Notes: generated from the sequence alone by a model not told the origin. A stretch of 64,000 bases of DNA from Bacteroidaceae bacterium (GCA_024401215.1 JAKSLL010000004.1:33362-97361); one strand, 5' to 3'; shown: positions 1 to 9,221, numbered from the stretch's first letter. Numbers and translations: made by a program.

Positions 1-1949
1 ATGGTAGATGTGCCGTCGGACTGCTTCTCCCATGGCATAACCTGATACACAAACTTTGACTTGCTTACGCCAGTAAGAAGGTTGCCAGGGTAGAGCTTGC
101 CGTTCTTGTTGCTGCATATACCCATGAACACCGTTGGTTCAGTTTCAAATGTTGTGGTGAAATCAGTCGTAACAGCATTGAGATTTGTCAAAGTCAATTT
201 TCCATACTGGTATAAGTCAGTGCCCATTGATGAACTTACTGTTACAGAAGCCTCGTTTGAATATTTAGCTGTCTTGCTGCCGATAGGGTAGGCAGCAATG
301 CGGTAATATGTGGCTCCTGCTTCAGGAGTGTCGGTGTAAGTATATGATGCGCCTTTGGCAGCGTTCATGTCTTGGAGTTCAATCTTTTCGAGGGCTGTAA
401 ACTTGCTTGCTCCCTGTGGCTTGATCTCCACGACAACAGAGTCGAGCATGTCGCCGTTAGCGTCATTCCATGTCAGAGTCATAGTCCTCTTTGTTTTGTT
501 GTACACACCTTCAAGATTTGCTGGTGCAACATACACAACCTTTGGGACATACTCGTTAGCCTTGTTGTAAGCAAGTCCTGTCTCCATCTCAGCATAGTAC
601 TGGCCCAACTTGCTCACAACGCCATTCTTGTAAATCTTTGAGCAGTCAGCTTCGCTGTTCCAGTAGAAGTAGCGTTCGATGTAGCCCTTGCTGTTGAGCA
701 AGTCAAGTATAGGCTTGACATATTCATAGTTCTTCTGCTGATTTTTTGTAGAATAAGAATCGCGTCCTTCAGGTGGGTTGTTGAAGATGCCAGCATTGCC
801 CCATGATGAACCGTACACCCACTCCGAAATCCAGATAGGACGACCTTTGCCATACTCCGAACGATACCAGTCGAGATTGTAGAACTGACCTGTCCAGTAG
901 CAGTGGAGGTCGAGGATGTCGCAGCGCCATCCGCGCTTGTCAATTTCCTCGATGAAGGTCTTGAGGTGGTTCATCGAACCGTCATGCGATGACTCTGAGC
1001 ACAGACGCATGCCTGTACGCATCAGGTTCTGCCAGTTGTTCAGCACAGTCTCAACATCCTGAGGGTGGTCGTCGGCGCTGTTGCCCGGCTCATTGTTAGT
1101 CTTCATGTGGCAAGAACCAGTCACGCTGCCGCAAGTTGCAGAAGATGGCCAGTCCTCATAGATATGGTTTGGCACCCACTCCACATCAGGGAGAAGGCTT
1201 GCGTTGCCCTGTGCCCAGTCAAAGCAAGACGTTGTCTTCAGAGCTGTGTTGCAGGCAGAACTTGTGTCATGAATACCAGCCTTTGAGGCATCCCACCACT
1301 TGAACAGGCGATATGAAGATACACGTCCTATCATGTTGTCTGGGAGATTCATCTCAAGGTCTTCATTGTCGGCAATGAAGCAGCGGCTGTAGCCCCATCC
1401 GCTTTTACCGAGAGCGAAGGTTACCATGTATCCACGTTTAAGTTTGAACGACTTGAAATTGTTATTCAACGTTGCAGCAGAGAGGTCCTTCATGTAACCG
1501 CCATTGCTGCCTTCTGAATAGTTTTTGCATGACTCGCCTTCAAAGTTCTTCTCTGTGTAGCAGGTGAGGGGCTGGAAATTCTGTCCGTAAGGCATGATGA
1601 TAGTACCACGGTTGTACATCTTCACCAGGCAGTTAGAACCGTCTGTTTTATTAGCGCTTGTCAGGTCTCCTGCCTTGGCTGCCTCGCCGTTGATGGTGAT
1701 GTGCTTCAGCCATGTCTTCTGCACCTCACTTGGGCGCACGTTCTTGATAATGACAACAGCATGCTCTGTGTTGACGATATCGACCACTCCGTCTGTTGTG
1801 AAAGGAGTGTTGCCTGTTATGATGTAATCCACATCTGTTGTCAGGCTTACTGCGCTTGACACTTGGGCTACATTTGTCTTTTCGTTTGCAGCGTTAACTG
1901 CTAAGCCCATAGCCAGCAGCATCGCAAAAGTATAGTATCTAAGTTTCAT
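1..1949 (-). CDS. secreted glycoside hydrolase, GH128/Asl1-like catalytic core (3' end outside window)
   Basis: I translated the reverse strand from the ATG at 1949; the frame stays open to the window edge (649 codons), so the C-terminus is missing. A signal peptide ends near residue 20 (MLLAMGLAVNA). Around residues 280-375 the order is NNEPG, then DLHCYW, then WISEWVYG. This is the layout of the glycosyl hydrolase catalytic core family (GH128/Asl1-like beta-glucanases), whose acid/base and nucleophile glutamates lie in NEP and SEW motifs. A fibronectin III-like segment follows at about 480-590. I infer an exported polysaccharide-degrading enzyme; the substrate is unknown. It lies 130 bp downstream of the M64 peptidase on the same strand. 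I found no TAnnTTTG box just upstream. Confidence 0.7.
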   Translation of the reverse strand, partial: MKLRYYTFAMLLAMGLAVNAANEKTNVAQVSSAVSLTTDVDYIITGNTPFTTDGVVDIVNTEHAVVIIKNVRPSEVQKTWLKHITINGEAAKAGDLTSANKTDGSNCLVKMYNRGTIIMPYGQNFQPLTCYTEKNFEGESCKNYSEGSNGGYMKDLSAATLNNNFKSFKLKRGYMVTFALGKSGWGYSRCFIADNEDLEMNLPDNMIGRVSSYRLFKWWDASKAGIHDTSSACNTALKTTSCFDWAQGNASLLPDVEWVPNHIYEDWPSSATCGSVTGSCHMKTNNEPGNSADDHPQDVETVLNNWQNLMRTGMRLCSESSHDGSMNHLKTFIEEIDKRGWRCDILDLHCYWTGQFYNLDWYRSEYGKGRPIWISEWVYGSSWGNAGIFNNPPEGRDSYSTKNQQKNYEYVKPILDLLNSKGYIERYFYWNSEADCSKIYKNGVVSKLGQYYAEMETGLAYNKANEYVPKVVYVAPANLEGVYNKTKRTMTLTWNDANGDMLDSVVVEIKPQGASKFTALEKIELQDMNAAKGASYTYTDTPEAGATYYRIAAYPIGSKTAKYSNEASVTVSSSMGTDLYQYGKLTLTNLNAVTTDFTTTFETEPTVFMGICSNKNGKLYPGNLLTGVSKSKFVYQVMPWEKQSDGTST

Positions 1950-2079
1950 AATGTAGATTGTTTCGTTTTTGCTCTTGCCTTGGAGTCTCTCTCCTTTTAT
2001 GTCTTGGCACCTTCAAGAGCTTATTATTTGTTAGTATTGTCTCGTTGATTAAACAGCCTGGCAGGCATCCCGCGTTTTG

Positions 2080-3522
2080 CTATTCTGCTGTATAGAAATC
2101 TGTGATGCGCTGTATGGCTCTTGTGCAGACAGGGCAGAAATCCTGCACTTCGTTGATTTTCATTCTGCACTCTTGCGCTGGGCGGTAGCATCCCTTTGTC
2201 TGATAGCCTGCACCCTCGAACACACCCACCACTTGGGTGCATCTGTTGAGTGCTTCCACAGCCTTGGCGTCGCTTCTGTCCATAGTCTTGAAGTTTGGCA
2301 CCTTTGGGTCAAGTGGGGTTGGCACAGGAGTCTTCTTTGGAACAAGGTCTGCCCACTTGCTGTCGAAGTCCTTCAGCGTTGTGATGTTTGGCTCCCAAGG
2401 CTCGGTGTCGGCAGGATACCATTCGGTGTCCATGTCATCGTATGCATACTCGTCGGCAAGTCCTCCGTAAGAGTGTCCGAACTCATGCACAAACACCTCC
2501 TTGAAAGTCGGGTGGTCGCTTGTTGCGCAAGTCACCTGGTTGTATATGCCTCCTCCGCCGTAAGTGTCGGAGTTGACAAGCACCATGATATGCTCAAAGG
2601 GCACGCCAGAGAGGATGTCGTATATCCTGTGCATGTCCTGTGTCATGAGGTAGCGGTCGCTGTAGAATGTGTCGTAGTGGCTGTTAGCTGCTGTGTTATG
2701 CCATACGCCGTGGTGTGGCACAGTAGGGCCTCCGTCCATGCTTGGGGAGGCTACAGCTACGATGTTGAATTTGTTTTTCAGACTTTTGAAAGGCTCGCGT
2801 GCGAAAAGGGCGTCAGCTGCTCGTTGGCAGTCGGCATAGAACTTGCCCATCTGTCCTTCTGTGTAGCCTTCGGCAACGATGGCGATATCTACGCATCGTG
2901 TTAAGTCAACATCAGCAAATGGGTTGTACAGGCTTGCCACATAGTTGCGCTTGCCTCCGCTGCGCTCCTCGCTTTTTATGTCTTTGGCTGGAGTGGTGCC
3001 GTCAACCGCCCCCTTCCAGATGTAGTGGAATGGGATGCCGTTGTTTCCTATTTTGCGGATGAGGATGTCTTTAGGATCAACTGTGTGAGTGAGTTCTGCC
3101 ATCACCTCGTTGTGGTTGTTTGTAAGAGTGATGGTCACATCCGCCTTCTCCTTAGGGAATGGGATGTTATACGATGTCTCAAAAGCCTTGCTTACAGTCT
3201 TCGCCTCGTCGTATTGCAGCCATTCCTGAAAGAGGGTGGAGAAGGTGCTGACATATATTGTCTTGTTCGTGTTATGCTCCTTTACCGTGATTTGTCCGTT
3301 GCCGTTGAGGAACTTCTCTGCGAGTCGATTCTTTCTTCCTGCCCATCTATCCTGCTTCTTTATCTCTTCGAGGTAGATGTGCTGTTCGCGTGCATTACCT
3401 GCAAAGATATAGTCGATGCGCATGGTAGCATCCTCAAAATACCTGTCGAAATCCTGTGCGGCAGCTTTGCCAGCTGTCAGCACTAATAAGGTAAAGGTTG
3501 CAATTGCGTATAGTATTTTCAT
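2080..3522 (-). CDS. secreted IgA peptidase M64-family metallopeptidase
   Basis: 480 aa. A signal peptide covers about residues 1-22 (LLVLTAGKAAA). The N-terminal half (to about 210) matches the beta-rich M64 N-domain. The C-terminal half carries the zinc motif FVHEFGHSYGGLADEY near residue 345, where HEFGH is the HExxH metal and catalytic site and the downstream Asp/Glu fits the third ligand. Further support is VDIAIVAEGYTEGQM and the cysteine-bearing tail (GCYRPAQECRM, FCPVC). The family includes Clostridium IgA protease, but most Bacteroidetes members have no known substrate. I infer an exported or surface endopeptidase. A -7 box lies at 3628-3635. Confidence 0.88.
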   Translation of the reverse strand: MKILYAIATFTLLVLTAGKAAAQDFDRYFEDATMRIDYIFAGNAREQHIYLEEIKKQDRWAGRKNRLAEKFLNGNGQITVKEHNTNKTIYVSTFSTLFQEWLQYDEAKTVSKAFETSYNIPFPKEKADVTITLTNNHNEVMAELTHTVDPKDILIRKIGNNGIPFHYIWKGAVDGTTPAKDIKSEERSGGKRNYVASLYNPFADVDLTRCVDIAIVAEGYTEGQMGKFYADCQRAADALFAREPFKSLKNKFNIVAVASPSMDGGPTVPHHGVWHNTAANSHYDTFYSDRYLMTQDMHRIYDILSGVPFEHIMVLVNSDTYGGGGIYNQVTCATSDHPTFKEVFVHEFGHSYGGLADEYAYDDMDTEWYPADTEPWEPNITTLKDFDSKWADLVPKKTPVPTPLDPKVPNFKTMDRSDAKAVEALNRCTQVVGVFEGAGYQTKGCYRPAQECRMKINEVQDFCPVCTRAIQRITDFYTAE

Positions 3523-3627
3523 TCAATTCTTGTTTTGGTGTGGTGAAACGCCTTTTCTGTCACGATGGTGGAAAAGCTGTCGCAAGCCTTGTCATGATAA
3601 GCTTTCCGCTATCGTGTATTTCGGGAA

Positions 3628-3635
3628 CAAATTTA
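3628..3635 (-). promoter_or_regulatory. Bacteroidetes -7 box (TAAATTTG) upstream of the M64 peptidase gene
   Basis: The minus strand reads TAAATTTG, matching the TAnnTTTG consensus, about 105 nt upstream of the ATG at 3522. I see no convincing -33 TTTG at the usual 19-21 nt spacing, so the call rests on the -7 box and its position. Confidence 0.45.
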
Positions 3636-3702
3636 CAAAAAAAAATCAATAGAGAGTTAAAAAGTGTTTCTTTTTGCGATTTTATCCTGTTTTTTTATGA
3701 TT

Positions 3703-6528
3703 TTACCATAACTTATCTTGCAAAAACTGTCCTGTGTAGCTGTATGCACATTTCACCACCTGCTCTGGAGTGCCCTCCGCAACGAGATTTCCTCCTCGTG
3801 CGCCTCCCTCCGGACCAAGGTCGATGATGTGGTCGGCGCATTTTATGACATCGATATTATGCTCGATGATGACCACCGTATGTCCGTGGCTGATGAGTGC
3901 GTCGAAAGCGGCGAGCAGCTTCTTTATGTCGTGGAAGTGCAGTCCTGTTGTCGGTTCGTCAAAGATGAAGAGGGTAGGCGCAGCTTTCTCCTGGCTGAGG
4001 TAGTATGCGAGTTTTATGCGCTGGTTTTCGCCTCCAGAGAGCGTGTTTGATGTCTGCCCGAGCTTTATGTATCCGAGACCCACATCCTGCAGAGGCTTGA
4101 GCTTGCTTACAATCTTCTTCTGTCCGTGTGTGGTGAAGAACTCCACAGCTTGGTTGACGGTCATCTCCAGCACGTCGAAGGCGTTCTGCCCTTCGTAGCG
4201 CACCTCCAGCACATCGCTTTTGAATCTCTTGCCGTGGCATTGCTCGCACTCCAGCACGATGTCGTTCATAAACTGCATCTCTACAGTCACCGTGCCGTCG
4301 CCTTTGCACTCCTCGCATCGCCCTCCCTCGGTGTTGAAGGAGAAGTATGCTGGTGTGTAGCCGAGCTGCTTGGAGAGTTGCTGTGTGGCGAAGAGCTTGC
4401 GTATTTCGTCCCATGCGCCGATATATGTCACAGGGTTGCTTCGAGAGGATGTGCCTATAGGGTTCTGGTCGATAAAGTCTATGCGCTTGATCATGTTAAT
4501 ATCGCCTTCGATGCCAGCATGCATGCCAGGCTTCTCGCCCGCCTCGCCCAGTTTCCACTTTATTGCCTTGTAGAGGATGTCGCGTATGAGTGTGCTCTTT
4601 CCCGAACCGCTGACGCCGGTCACGCATGTCATCACATTGAGTGGAACCTTCACGTCAACGCCCTTGAGGTTGTTCTGTCTCGCATTCTTCACCAAGATGT
4701 AGTTGTTCCATGGTCGGCGTGTTGTTGGCACATCTATGGTCTCAGCCCCAGTGAGATAGTCGATAGTGTGAGAGTGTATGTTTTTGTCCTTCTTCAGTCG
4801 GTCGAGTTCCTCGGGGTCCTTTGGGTTGCCTGCATACACTATCGTACCGCCAAGCCTTCCTGCATCAGGGCCTATGTCGATGATGTAGTCGGCAGCGAGC
4901 ATGATTTCCTCGTCATGCTCCACCACCACCACCGTGTTGCCAAGCTGTTGCAGCTGTCTGAGCACATGGATGAGTCTCTGCGTGTCTCTCGGATGCAGTC
5001 CGATGCTTGGTTCGTCGAGTATGTACATGCTGCCCACGAGGGCGGAGCCGAGGCTTGTGGCAAGGTTTATGCGCTGGCTCTCTCCACCCGACAGGGTGTT
5101 GCTGAGTCGGCTCAATGTGAGGTATTCAAGTCCCACATCCATAAGGAACTTGAGTCTGCTTTTTATCTCTATGAAGAGGCGCTTGGCAATGTCTTCTTCG
5201 TGTTTTGTAGGTTTGAAAGTCCGGAAAAACTCATGAAGGTCGCTGATAGGCATCTCGCACAGCTCTGTGATGCTCTTTCCGCCCACTTTCACGTATTCCG
5301 CCTCTTTCTTCAGGCGGTGTCCGTGGCATGTTGGGCAGGTGGTCTTGCCTCTGTAGCGGGCGAGCATGACTCTGTACTGGATTTTATACTGATTCTCGCT
5401 CAGCATCCTGAAAAACTCGTCTATGCATATCGACCTGTTGCCCCATTCGTTTATCTCCTCCACTCCGTGCCATAGCAGGTCTTTCTGCTCTTGCGTGAGC
5501 TGGTAGTAAGGGGTGAAGATTGGGAATCCGTATCTGTCGGCTTTCCTTATGAACTCCTTTTTCCATTCCGACATTTTCTCGCCTCGCCAGCACACCACGC
5601 ATTCGTCGTGTACGGAAAGTTCCTGGTTGGGCACGACAAGGCTCTCGTCGATACCGATGACCCTTCCATAGCCTTCGCATTGCGGACATGCCCCAACAGG
5701 CGAGTTGAAGGAGAACATCTGGTCGGTAGGCTCTTCAAACTCAATTCCGTCGGCTTCAAACTTAAGACTGAACTCCTGTCTGCCGCCATCTTCAAAGGAG
5801 AGGATGCACTTGCCGTCGCCTTCGTAGAGGGCGGTCTTTGCTGAGTCAACAAGTCTGTTTGTCGTGGCTTTGTCGTCAGCCACCTTCATTCTGTCTATCA
5901 CGATGTAGATGTCCTCGCTGCCAGTCTTGGGATCTTTCAGGAAGTCAGCGATTTTCATCACCTCCCCTCCAATCTCTATGCGCTGGAAACCAGTCTTGTA
6001 GTCGATGTCCAGCTGCTCTTCTATAGAGCGTCCGTTGCGTGGGATGAGGGGGGTGAGAATCATGAATTTCATGCCCTCGCTATGCGCAAGCATGCATTGT
6101 ATGATGTCGTCAGTGGTGTTCTTTTTCACCTCGCATCCTGACACAGGGGAGTACGTGCGTCCTATTCTTGCGTAAAGCATGCGCAGGTAGTCGTAAATCT
6201 CTGTGCTTGTGCCAACTGTGCTTCGAGGGTTTCGGCTTGTCACCTTCTGCTCTATGGCGATGGCAGGTGAGATGCCCTCTATGAAGTCGCACTCAGGCTT
6301 TTTCAGTCTTCCGAGAAACTGACGGGCGTATGTGCTGAGGCTTTCCACATATCTGCGCTGTCCCTCTGCATACAGGGTGTCGAAAGCCAGCGATGACTTT
6401 CCCGAACCACTCACGCCTGTGATTACCACAAACTTGTCGTGGGGAATCTGCACATCGATATTCTTCAGGTTGTTCACCCTTGCACCCTTCACGGTGATAT
6501 ATTTCTTATAGTCGTATTTCAGTTTCAT
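3703..6528 (-). CDS. uvrA: UvrABC system protein A (excinuclease ATPase)
   Basis: 941 aa, full family length. It is the DNA-damage sensor of nucleotide excision repair, a dimeric ABC ATPase that loads UvrB. The first Walker [10 protein letters not shown] is at residues 38-46, with signature LSGGESQRI near 485. The second Walker [10 protein letters not shown] is near 650, with LSGGENQRI near 830. Zinc-finger cysteines are visible ([23 protein letters not shown] with CEQCHGK). The start is fixed by the [10 protein letters not shown]-terminus. The gene body looks intact, but its first nine codons and upstream bases are duplicated at 7257-7291, and the only good promoter lies beyond that copy (7300-7307). 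Expression therefore probably crosses the inserted segment. Confidence 0.97.
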   Translation of the reverse strand: MKLKYDYKKYITVKGARVNNLKNIDVQIPHDKFVVITGVSGSGKSSLAFDTLYAEGQRRYVESLSTYARQFLGRLKKPECDFIEGISPAIAIEQKVTSRNPRSTVGTSTEIYDYLRMLYARIGRTYSPVSGCEVKKNTTDDIIQCMLAHSEGMKFMILTPLIPRNGRSIEEQLDIDYKTGFQRIEIGGEVMKIADFLKDPKTGSEDIYIVIDRMKVADDKATTNRLVDSAKTALYEGDGKCILSFEDGGRQEFSLKFEADGIEFEEPTDQMFSFNSPVGACPQCEGYGRVIGIDESLVVPNQELSVHDECVVCWRGEKMSEWKKEFIRKADRYGFPIFTPYYQLTQEQKDLLWHGVEEINEWGNRSICIDEFFRMLSENQYKIQYRVMLARYRGKTTCPTCHGHRLKKEAEYVKVGGKSITELCEMPISDLHEFFRTFKPTKHEEDIAKRLFIEIKSRLKFLMDVGLEYLTLSRLSNTLSGGESQRINLATSLGSALVGSMYILDEPSIGLHPRDTQRLIHVLRQLQQLGNTVVVVEHDEEIMLAADYIIDIGPDAGRLGGTIVYAGNPKDPEELDRLKKDKNIHSHTIDYLTGAETIDVPTTRRPWNNYILVKNARQNNLKGVDVKVPLNVMTCVTGVSGSGKSTLIRDILYKAIKWKLGEAGEKPGMHAGIEGDINMIKRIDFIDQNPIGTSSRSNPVTYIGAWDEIRKLFATQQLSKQLGYTPAYFSFNTEGGRCEECKGDGTVTVEMQFMNDIVLECEQCHGKRFKSDVLEVRYEGQNAFDVLEMTVNQAVEFFTTHGQKKIVSKLKPLQDVGLGYIKLGQTSNTLSGGENQRIKLAYYLSQEKAAPTLFIFDEPTTGLHFHDIKKLLAAFDALISHGHTVVIIEHNIDVIKCADHIIDLGPEGGARGGNLVAEGTPEQVVKCAYSYTGQFLQDKLW

Positions 6529-6536
6529 CGTAGTGT
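6502..6536. repeat. 35-bp direct repeat, proximal copy (uvrA codons 1-9 plus upstream)
   Basis: These 35 bases recur exactly at 7257-7291 in the same orientation. This copy is the real 5' end of uvrA. The identity stops at 6501/7256 on one side and 6537/7292 on the other. Confidence 0.95.
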
Positions 6537-6554
6537 GTTTTAAGAGTATTCCAA

Positions 6555-6677
6555 AATTTGGAGTTATAGTTTTGTCAGGAAGGCAGTCCTTGTGCTGATG
6601 CTCTTACCGTCAGAAGTGGTGTCTTTCAGGCACGAATGGAGTTCATGTAAGCAATGTTTTTTTATGTTAGGATGGCT
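6555..6677 (-). CDS. 40-codon overlapping small ORF, doubtful
   Basis: The end of the 102-aa ORF reads AAGAATGAATAA; an ATG in another frame there opens MNKSHPNIKKHCLHELHS and runs to a TAA near 6555. It may be the frameshifted tail of the kinase-like fragment or noise. I recognise no family. Confidence 0.15.
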
Positions 6678-6678
6678 T

Positions 6679-6987
6679 TTATTCATTCTTGAGAAAATCT
6701 GCATCAATCATGAGGTTATTTATCTTGACGACCGTATTAGTGTTTTGGTCGAAATAAACATCATTCTCTACACCACTTGGAGCAGGAACACCCAATGCCA
6801 TTGCTTCGGGATACGGAATCCAAATGCCCATCTCCTTTGCAATTGATTCTGCACACAGGTTTATAGTGTCTATCTCTTCTCTGATGGATAGCGTTCTGCA
6901 ATTTCCCGATGCATCTGTTGCATTCTGCGCACTTCTGTTGCTGAGTCGAGCTTCAAATTCTTCGAGTTTGATATGTATTTCATGCAT
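6679..6987 (-). CDS. small protein resembling the start of a polyvalent-protein kinase-like domain; probably a fragment
   Basis: 102 aa, no signal peptide. The second half (EMGIWIPYPEAMALG, then PSGVENDVYFDQNTNTVVK and INNLM) resembles the N-terminal lobe of Ser/Thr/Tyr kinase-like domains found in phage and plasmid polyvalent proteins, where a (G/S)xENxVYF segment precedes VxKxNNL. The family link is from memory and tentative. The protein ends just after this segment, so a kinase would lack its catalytic C-lobe. It lies wholly inside the insert between the two 35-bp repeats, on the same strand as uvrA, which suggests a remnant carried by that insert. An overlapping 40-codon frame follows (6555-6677). 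Confidence 0.45.
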   Translation of the reverse strand: MHEIHIKLEEFEARLSNRSAQNATDASGNCRTLSIREEIDTINLCAESIAKEMGIWIPYPEAMALGVPAPSGVENDVYFDQNTNTVVKINNLMIDADFLKNE

Positions 6988-7256
6988 TGTTCTGTGGTTT
7001 GTCTGTGAAATTCGTTAATATAAGTCATTTCTTGTGATTAATTTTTCATGTTGAAACTATCATTACGTTATACTAAGACCTAAGTCCAAATATATTATGT
7101 CTTGACCTACTACGCAGCTTGCTGTCAGTAGTGGTAGGGGGCGAAATTTTGTTATGTCATAAGCAATGAATTTTGTTTGATGTATAGTGCTTTTTATGCA
7201 GCGTAATCTGCAATATAGCCACTACGTTATGTCTTTGGTATATGGCGTCTGCACAT
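6988..7256. other. non-coding remainder of the insert upstream of uvrA
   Basis: AT-rich and without a convincing ORF on either strand. Two related short stretches, ATTACGTTATACTAAGAC near 7061 and ACTACGTTATGTCTTTG near 7221, hint at internal duplication. No transposase, integrase or terminal inverted repeat is seen. Confidence 0.5.
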
Positions 7257-7291
7257 TTTCTTATAGTCGTATTTCAGTTTCATCGTAGTGT
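7257..7291. repeat. 35-bp direct repeat, distal copy (duplicated uvrA 5' end)
   Basis: Exact copy of 6502-6536. On the minus strand it begins an 18-codon remnant, MKLKYDYKK followed by MCRRHIPKT and a stop. It sits directly downstream of the strong minus-strand promoter at 7300-7331. This suggests it is the original uvrA 5' end, left attached to its promoter when the 6537-7256 segment arrived. Confidence 0.92.
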
Positions 7292-7299
7292 TATATATG

Positions 7300-7331
7300 C
7301 AAAGTTAGGAGTTTTTCTTTGAAGAAACAAA
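7300..7331 (-). promoter_or_regulatory. strong promoter, probably the displaced native uvrA promoter
   Basis: On the minus strand there is TTTG (7328-7331), 20 nt, then TAACTTTG (7300-7307), a textbook Bacteroidetes -33/-7 pair. Transcription should start near 7293, immediately upstream of the duplicated uvrA start at 7285, and read through the insert toward uvrA. Confidence 0.7.
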
Positions 7332-7436
7332 ATATTGTGGATTTTTAACTTAAAAGTGTGCTTTCGTAATTGCTCGGTTGAAAGCAGATGCTATTAGCTT
7401 AGTGAGAAAAGCTAAATAAAAAAATCTCGTGATTTC

Positions 7437-7467
7437 TTTGTCGAATAACTATTATTATCTATTTTTG
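7437..7467 (+). promoter_or_regulatory. promoter upstream of the SIR2-domain gene
   Basis: TTTG (7437-7440), a 19-nt spacer, then TATTTTTG (7460-7467). The predicted start near 7474 leaves about a 295-nt leader before the ATG at 7769. That leader contains open frames that look like remnant coding sequence. Confidence 0.6.
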
Positions 7468-7468
7468 C

Positions 7469-7759
7469 ATTGTCTCTCGGGAGAAATCGGGAGAAAAGAA
7501 GGCGTTCCACGCTTTATCCTTTGAATCGAAATCGCCAATTTCACAAACTGAAGGATATAGACAATGGTACGCCCGTAACGTGTATCTGTATGCATGCGGT
7601 TCCGCGCCGTATTGCAGCTGCATATACGGCGCGGGTAGATTGTTTTGTATTCATTTCAGTTATGGTGTTTGGCGATACCAGATTCAAGATGAACAAGGAC
7701 AGACTCCCCGCCTTTTTATTTTTAAATCTAATGCTGAATCTTGGGAGGAAATAGGCTGA
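7469..7759 (+). pseudogene. stop-free frame without a start codon; possible gene remnant
   Basis: The frame ending in the TGA at 7757-7759 is open for about 97 codons but has no ATG; the first plausible codon is ATT at 7469. Its last part (WRYQIQDEQGQTPRLFIF, then KSNAESWEEIG) has a protein-like composition. A 94-codon ATG frame overlaps it (7470-7754) but looks less natural (VPRRIAAAYTARVD). Either the C-terminal remnant of a gene cut at its 5' side, or a long leader of the SIR2-domain gene. Family unknown. Confidence 0.3.
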
Positions 7760-7768
7760 TTTGTGTAT

Positions 7769-8779
7769 ATGGCCAAAAGACCACAAACTTTATTTATTGG
7801 AAATGGATTCAACAGGAATCAGTCAGATGATTTTGAATGGAGCCAAGTGTTGAATACAGGCACAGAACTTATTGTACCTCGCAATTTACCCTACACTCAT
7901 TTGTACGAAAAACTTTATCTTCCTTCAACAGAAGAGTTTTTTGAAAGAAAGGATGAGACAGAATTCAAAGCAGGAATAATCAGACATCTTGATAACTTGA
8001 TGAGTAAATTTCCTTATGAACAATTTCCAGAAAAATATTTGAATTTGTTTGATGGCGAATACTGTCCTTATCAAAACATTATTACCACAAATTATGATTA
8101 TGGCATAGAGAGAGCTTTAGAACATATTGGATATATTTTTCAATATGAGAAAAATAGAGAGGAAAAATATAGTACATATCGAAGAAAATGCTACAAGAAG
8201 GGAGAGCAGACGGTAATTGTGTGGCATATTCATGGCGAAGGTCATGGCAAAGGAGATTCCCCAAAATCAATTATGTTAGGTTATGACCATTATTGTGCAA
8301 CAACATCACGTATTCAAAGCTATGTGAAAAACGGAGTGGTTCGTAATTATGTAGTAAATAAAGAATTGAAAGAAAAACACAGAGAGACTAAAATACATTA
8401 TATGCCATTTATTATGGAGGAACAAGGAAGGAATTGGGATCCTGCGTCCATTACTACTTGGATTGACACCTTTTTCTTTTCTGATATGCACATAATAGGT
8501 TTTGGCATGGACTTTTCTGAAATAGATATTTGGTGGATACTTAATAAAAGAAAACGCTACTTAACCGACGAATCATCAAGCCATTACGTACAGTTGAAAT
8601 TAAACGATATATATTTTTATGATTATGCTTCCGAGGCAATATTAAAAACTTTAAAAGCTTACGATGTTGTATTTGATACAAATAGGGTAGTGAAACCAGA
8701 CGAGAAAGATGTAGACTGGAATTGCAGACTCAAACAAAGTATAAGGTCTCTTAAAAAAAGAATGAAAGAGACGGAATAA
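7769..8779 (+). CDS. SIR2-like (SIR2_2) domain protein, candidate NAD-consuming defence effector
   Basis: 336 aa from the ATG at 7769; a GTG two codons upstream is possible. SIR2-fold marks occur in order: LFIGNGFN (residues 8-15, NAD-binding loop), IITTNYDYG (104-112), WHIHGEG (152-158, catalytic His) and IIGFGMDFSEID (242-253). There is no signal peptide or membrane segment, so it is cytoplasmic. Many stand-alone SIR2 proteins in bacteria degrade NAD+ during phage infection; the role here is inference. No HerA, TIR or Argonaute partner adjoins it. Base use is visibly more AT-rich than the genes on either side, consistent with horizontal acquisition. It ends 27 nt before the next gene, with no promoter visible between. 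Confidence 0.72.
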   Translation: MAKRPQTLFIGNGFNRNQSDDFEWSQVLNTGTELIVPRNLPYTHLYEKLYLPSTEEFFERKDETEFKAGIIRHLDNLMSKFPYEQFPEKYLNLFDGEYCPYQNIITTNYDYGIERALEHIGYIFQYEKNREEKYSTYRRKCYKKGEQTVIVWHIHGEGHGKGDSPKSIMLGYDHYCATTSRIQSYVKNGVVRNYVVNKELKEKHRETKIHYMPFIMEEQGRNWDPASITTWIDTFFFSDMHIIGFGMDFSEIDIWWILNKRKRYLTDESSSHYVQLKLNDIYFYDYASEAILKTLKAYDVVFDTNRVVKPDEKDVDWNCRLKQSIRSLKKRMKETE

Positions 8780-8806
8780 TAATGTTTTTATAAATCTAAC
8801 AACAAA

Positions 8807-9220
8807 ATGAAAATGAAAAAGCAACTATTGCTGATGCTCATAGCTATGGGTACGGCAACAGCCTTTGCTCAGAGCACATTGAATGTGCATCAGAAGAGCG
8901 GGGGTGCGGTGAGCTACGCTTTCAGCGAGAAGCCTGTCGTCACGTATTCAGGTGATAACCTCGTGCTGAAAACAGCGAAGGTTGAAGTGGAGTATCCACT
9001 TGACAACCTTGAGAAACTGACGTTTGGAACAGCCGAGGCAGATGCAATCAATCAGGTGACTATGGAATTGCCATCGGAGAGAGTTACACATATTTATGAT
9101 ATGGGGGGCGCACTTGTCAAAAGTGTCGATGCTTCGCTGCCTCTCTCGACTGACGGTCTCAAGTCAGGCGTGTATGTAATAAAGAACGGTAAATCAACTT
9201 ATAAAATCATCAAGAAGTAA
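8807..9220 (+). CDS. small exported protein with a type A sorting-like C-terminus
   Basis: 137 aa. A signal peptide runs to about residue 22 (MLIAMGTATAFAQ). The middle contains VVTYSGDNLVLKTAKVEVEY and LDNLEKLTF, a pattern common in short exported Prevotella proteins. The end (THIYDMGGALVKS, LKSGVYVIKNGKSTYKIIKK) resembles a Por-secretion type A sorting domain, but is shorter. The next gene starts 1 nt after its stop, so the two are almost certainly co-transcribed. Function unknown. Confidence 0.7.
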   Translation: MKMKKQLLLMLIAMGTATAFAQSTLNVHQKSGGAVSYAFSEKPVVTYSGDNLVLKTAKVEVEYPLDNLEKLTFGTAEADAINQVTMELPSERVTHIYDMGGALVKSVDASLPLSTDGLKSGVYVIKNGKSTYKIIKK

Positions 9221-9221
9221 T

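Noticed and set aside
2077-2904. 275-codon plus-strand frame opposite the M64 peptidase
   Set aside because: Shadow of a gene with clear HExxH motif and signal peptide on the other strand.
4126-5475. Long plus-strand frame of 449 codons opposite uvrA
   Set aside because: Exactly antisense to highly conserved UvrA domains, Cys/His-rich with no family pattern; a shadow of biased codon use.
7470-7754. 94-codon ATG-initiated ORF before the SIR2-domain gene
   Set aside because: Composition (RREKRRRST, VPRRIAAAYTARV) is unlike a folded protein, and an overlapping stop-free frame is equally open; treated as leader or remnant sequence.
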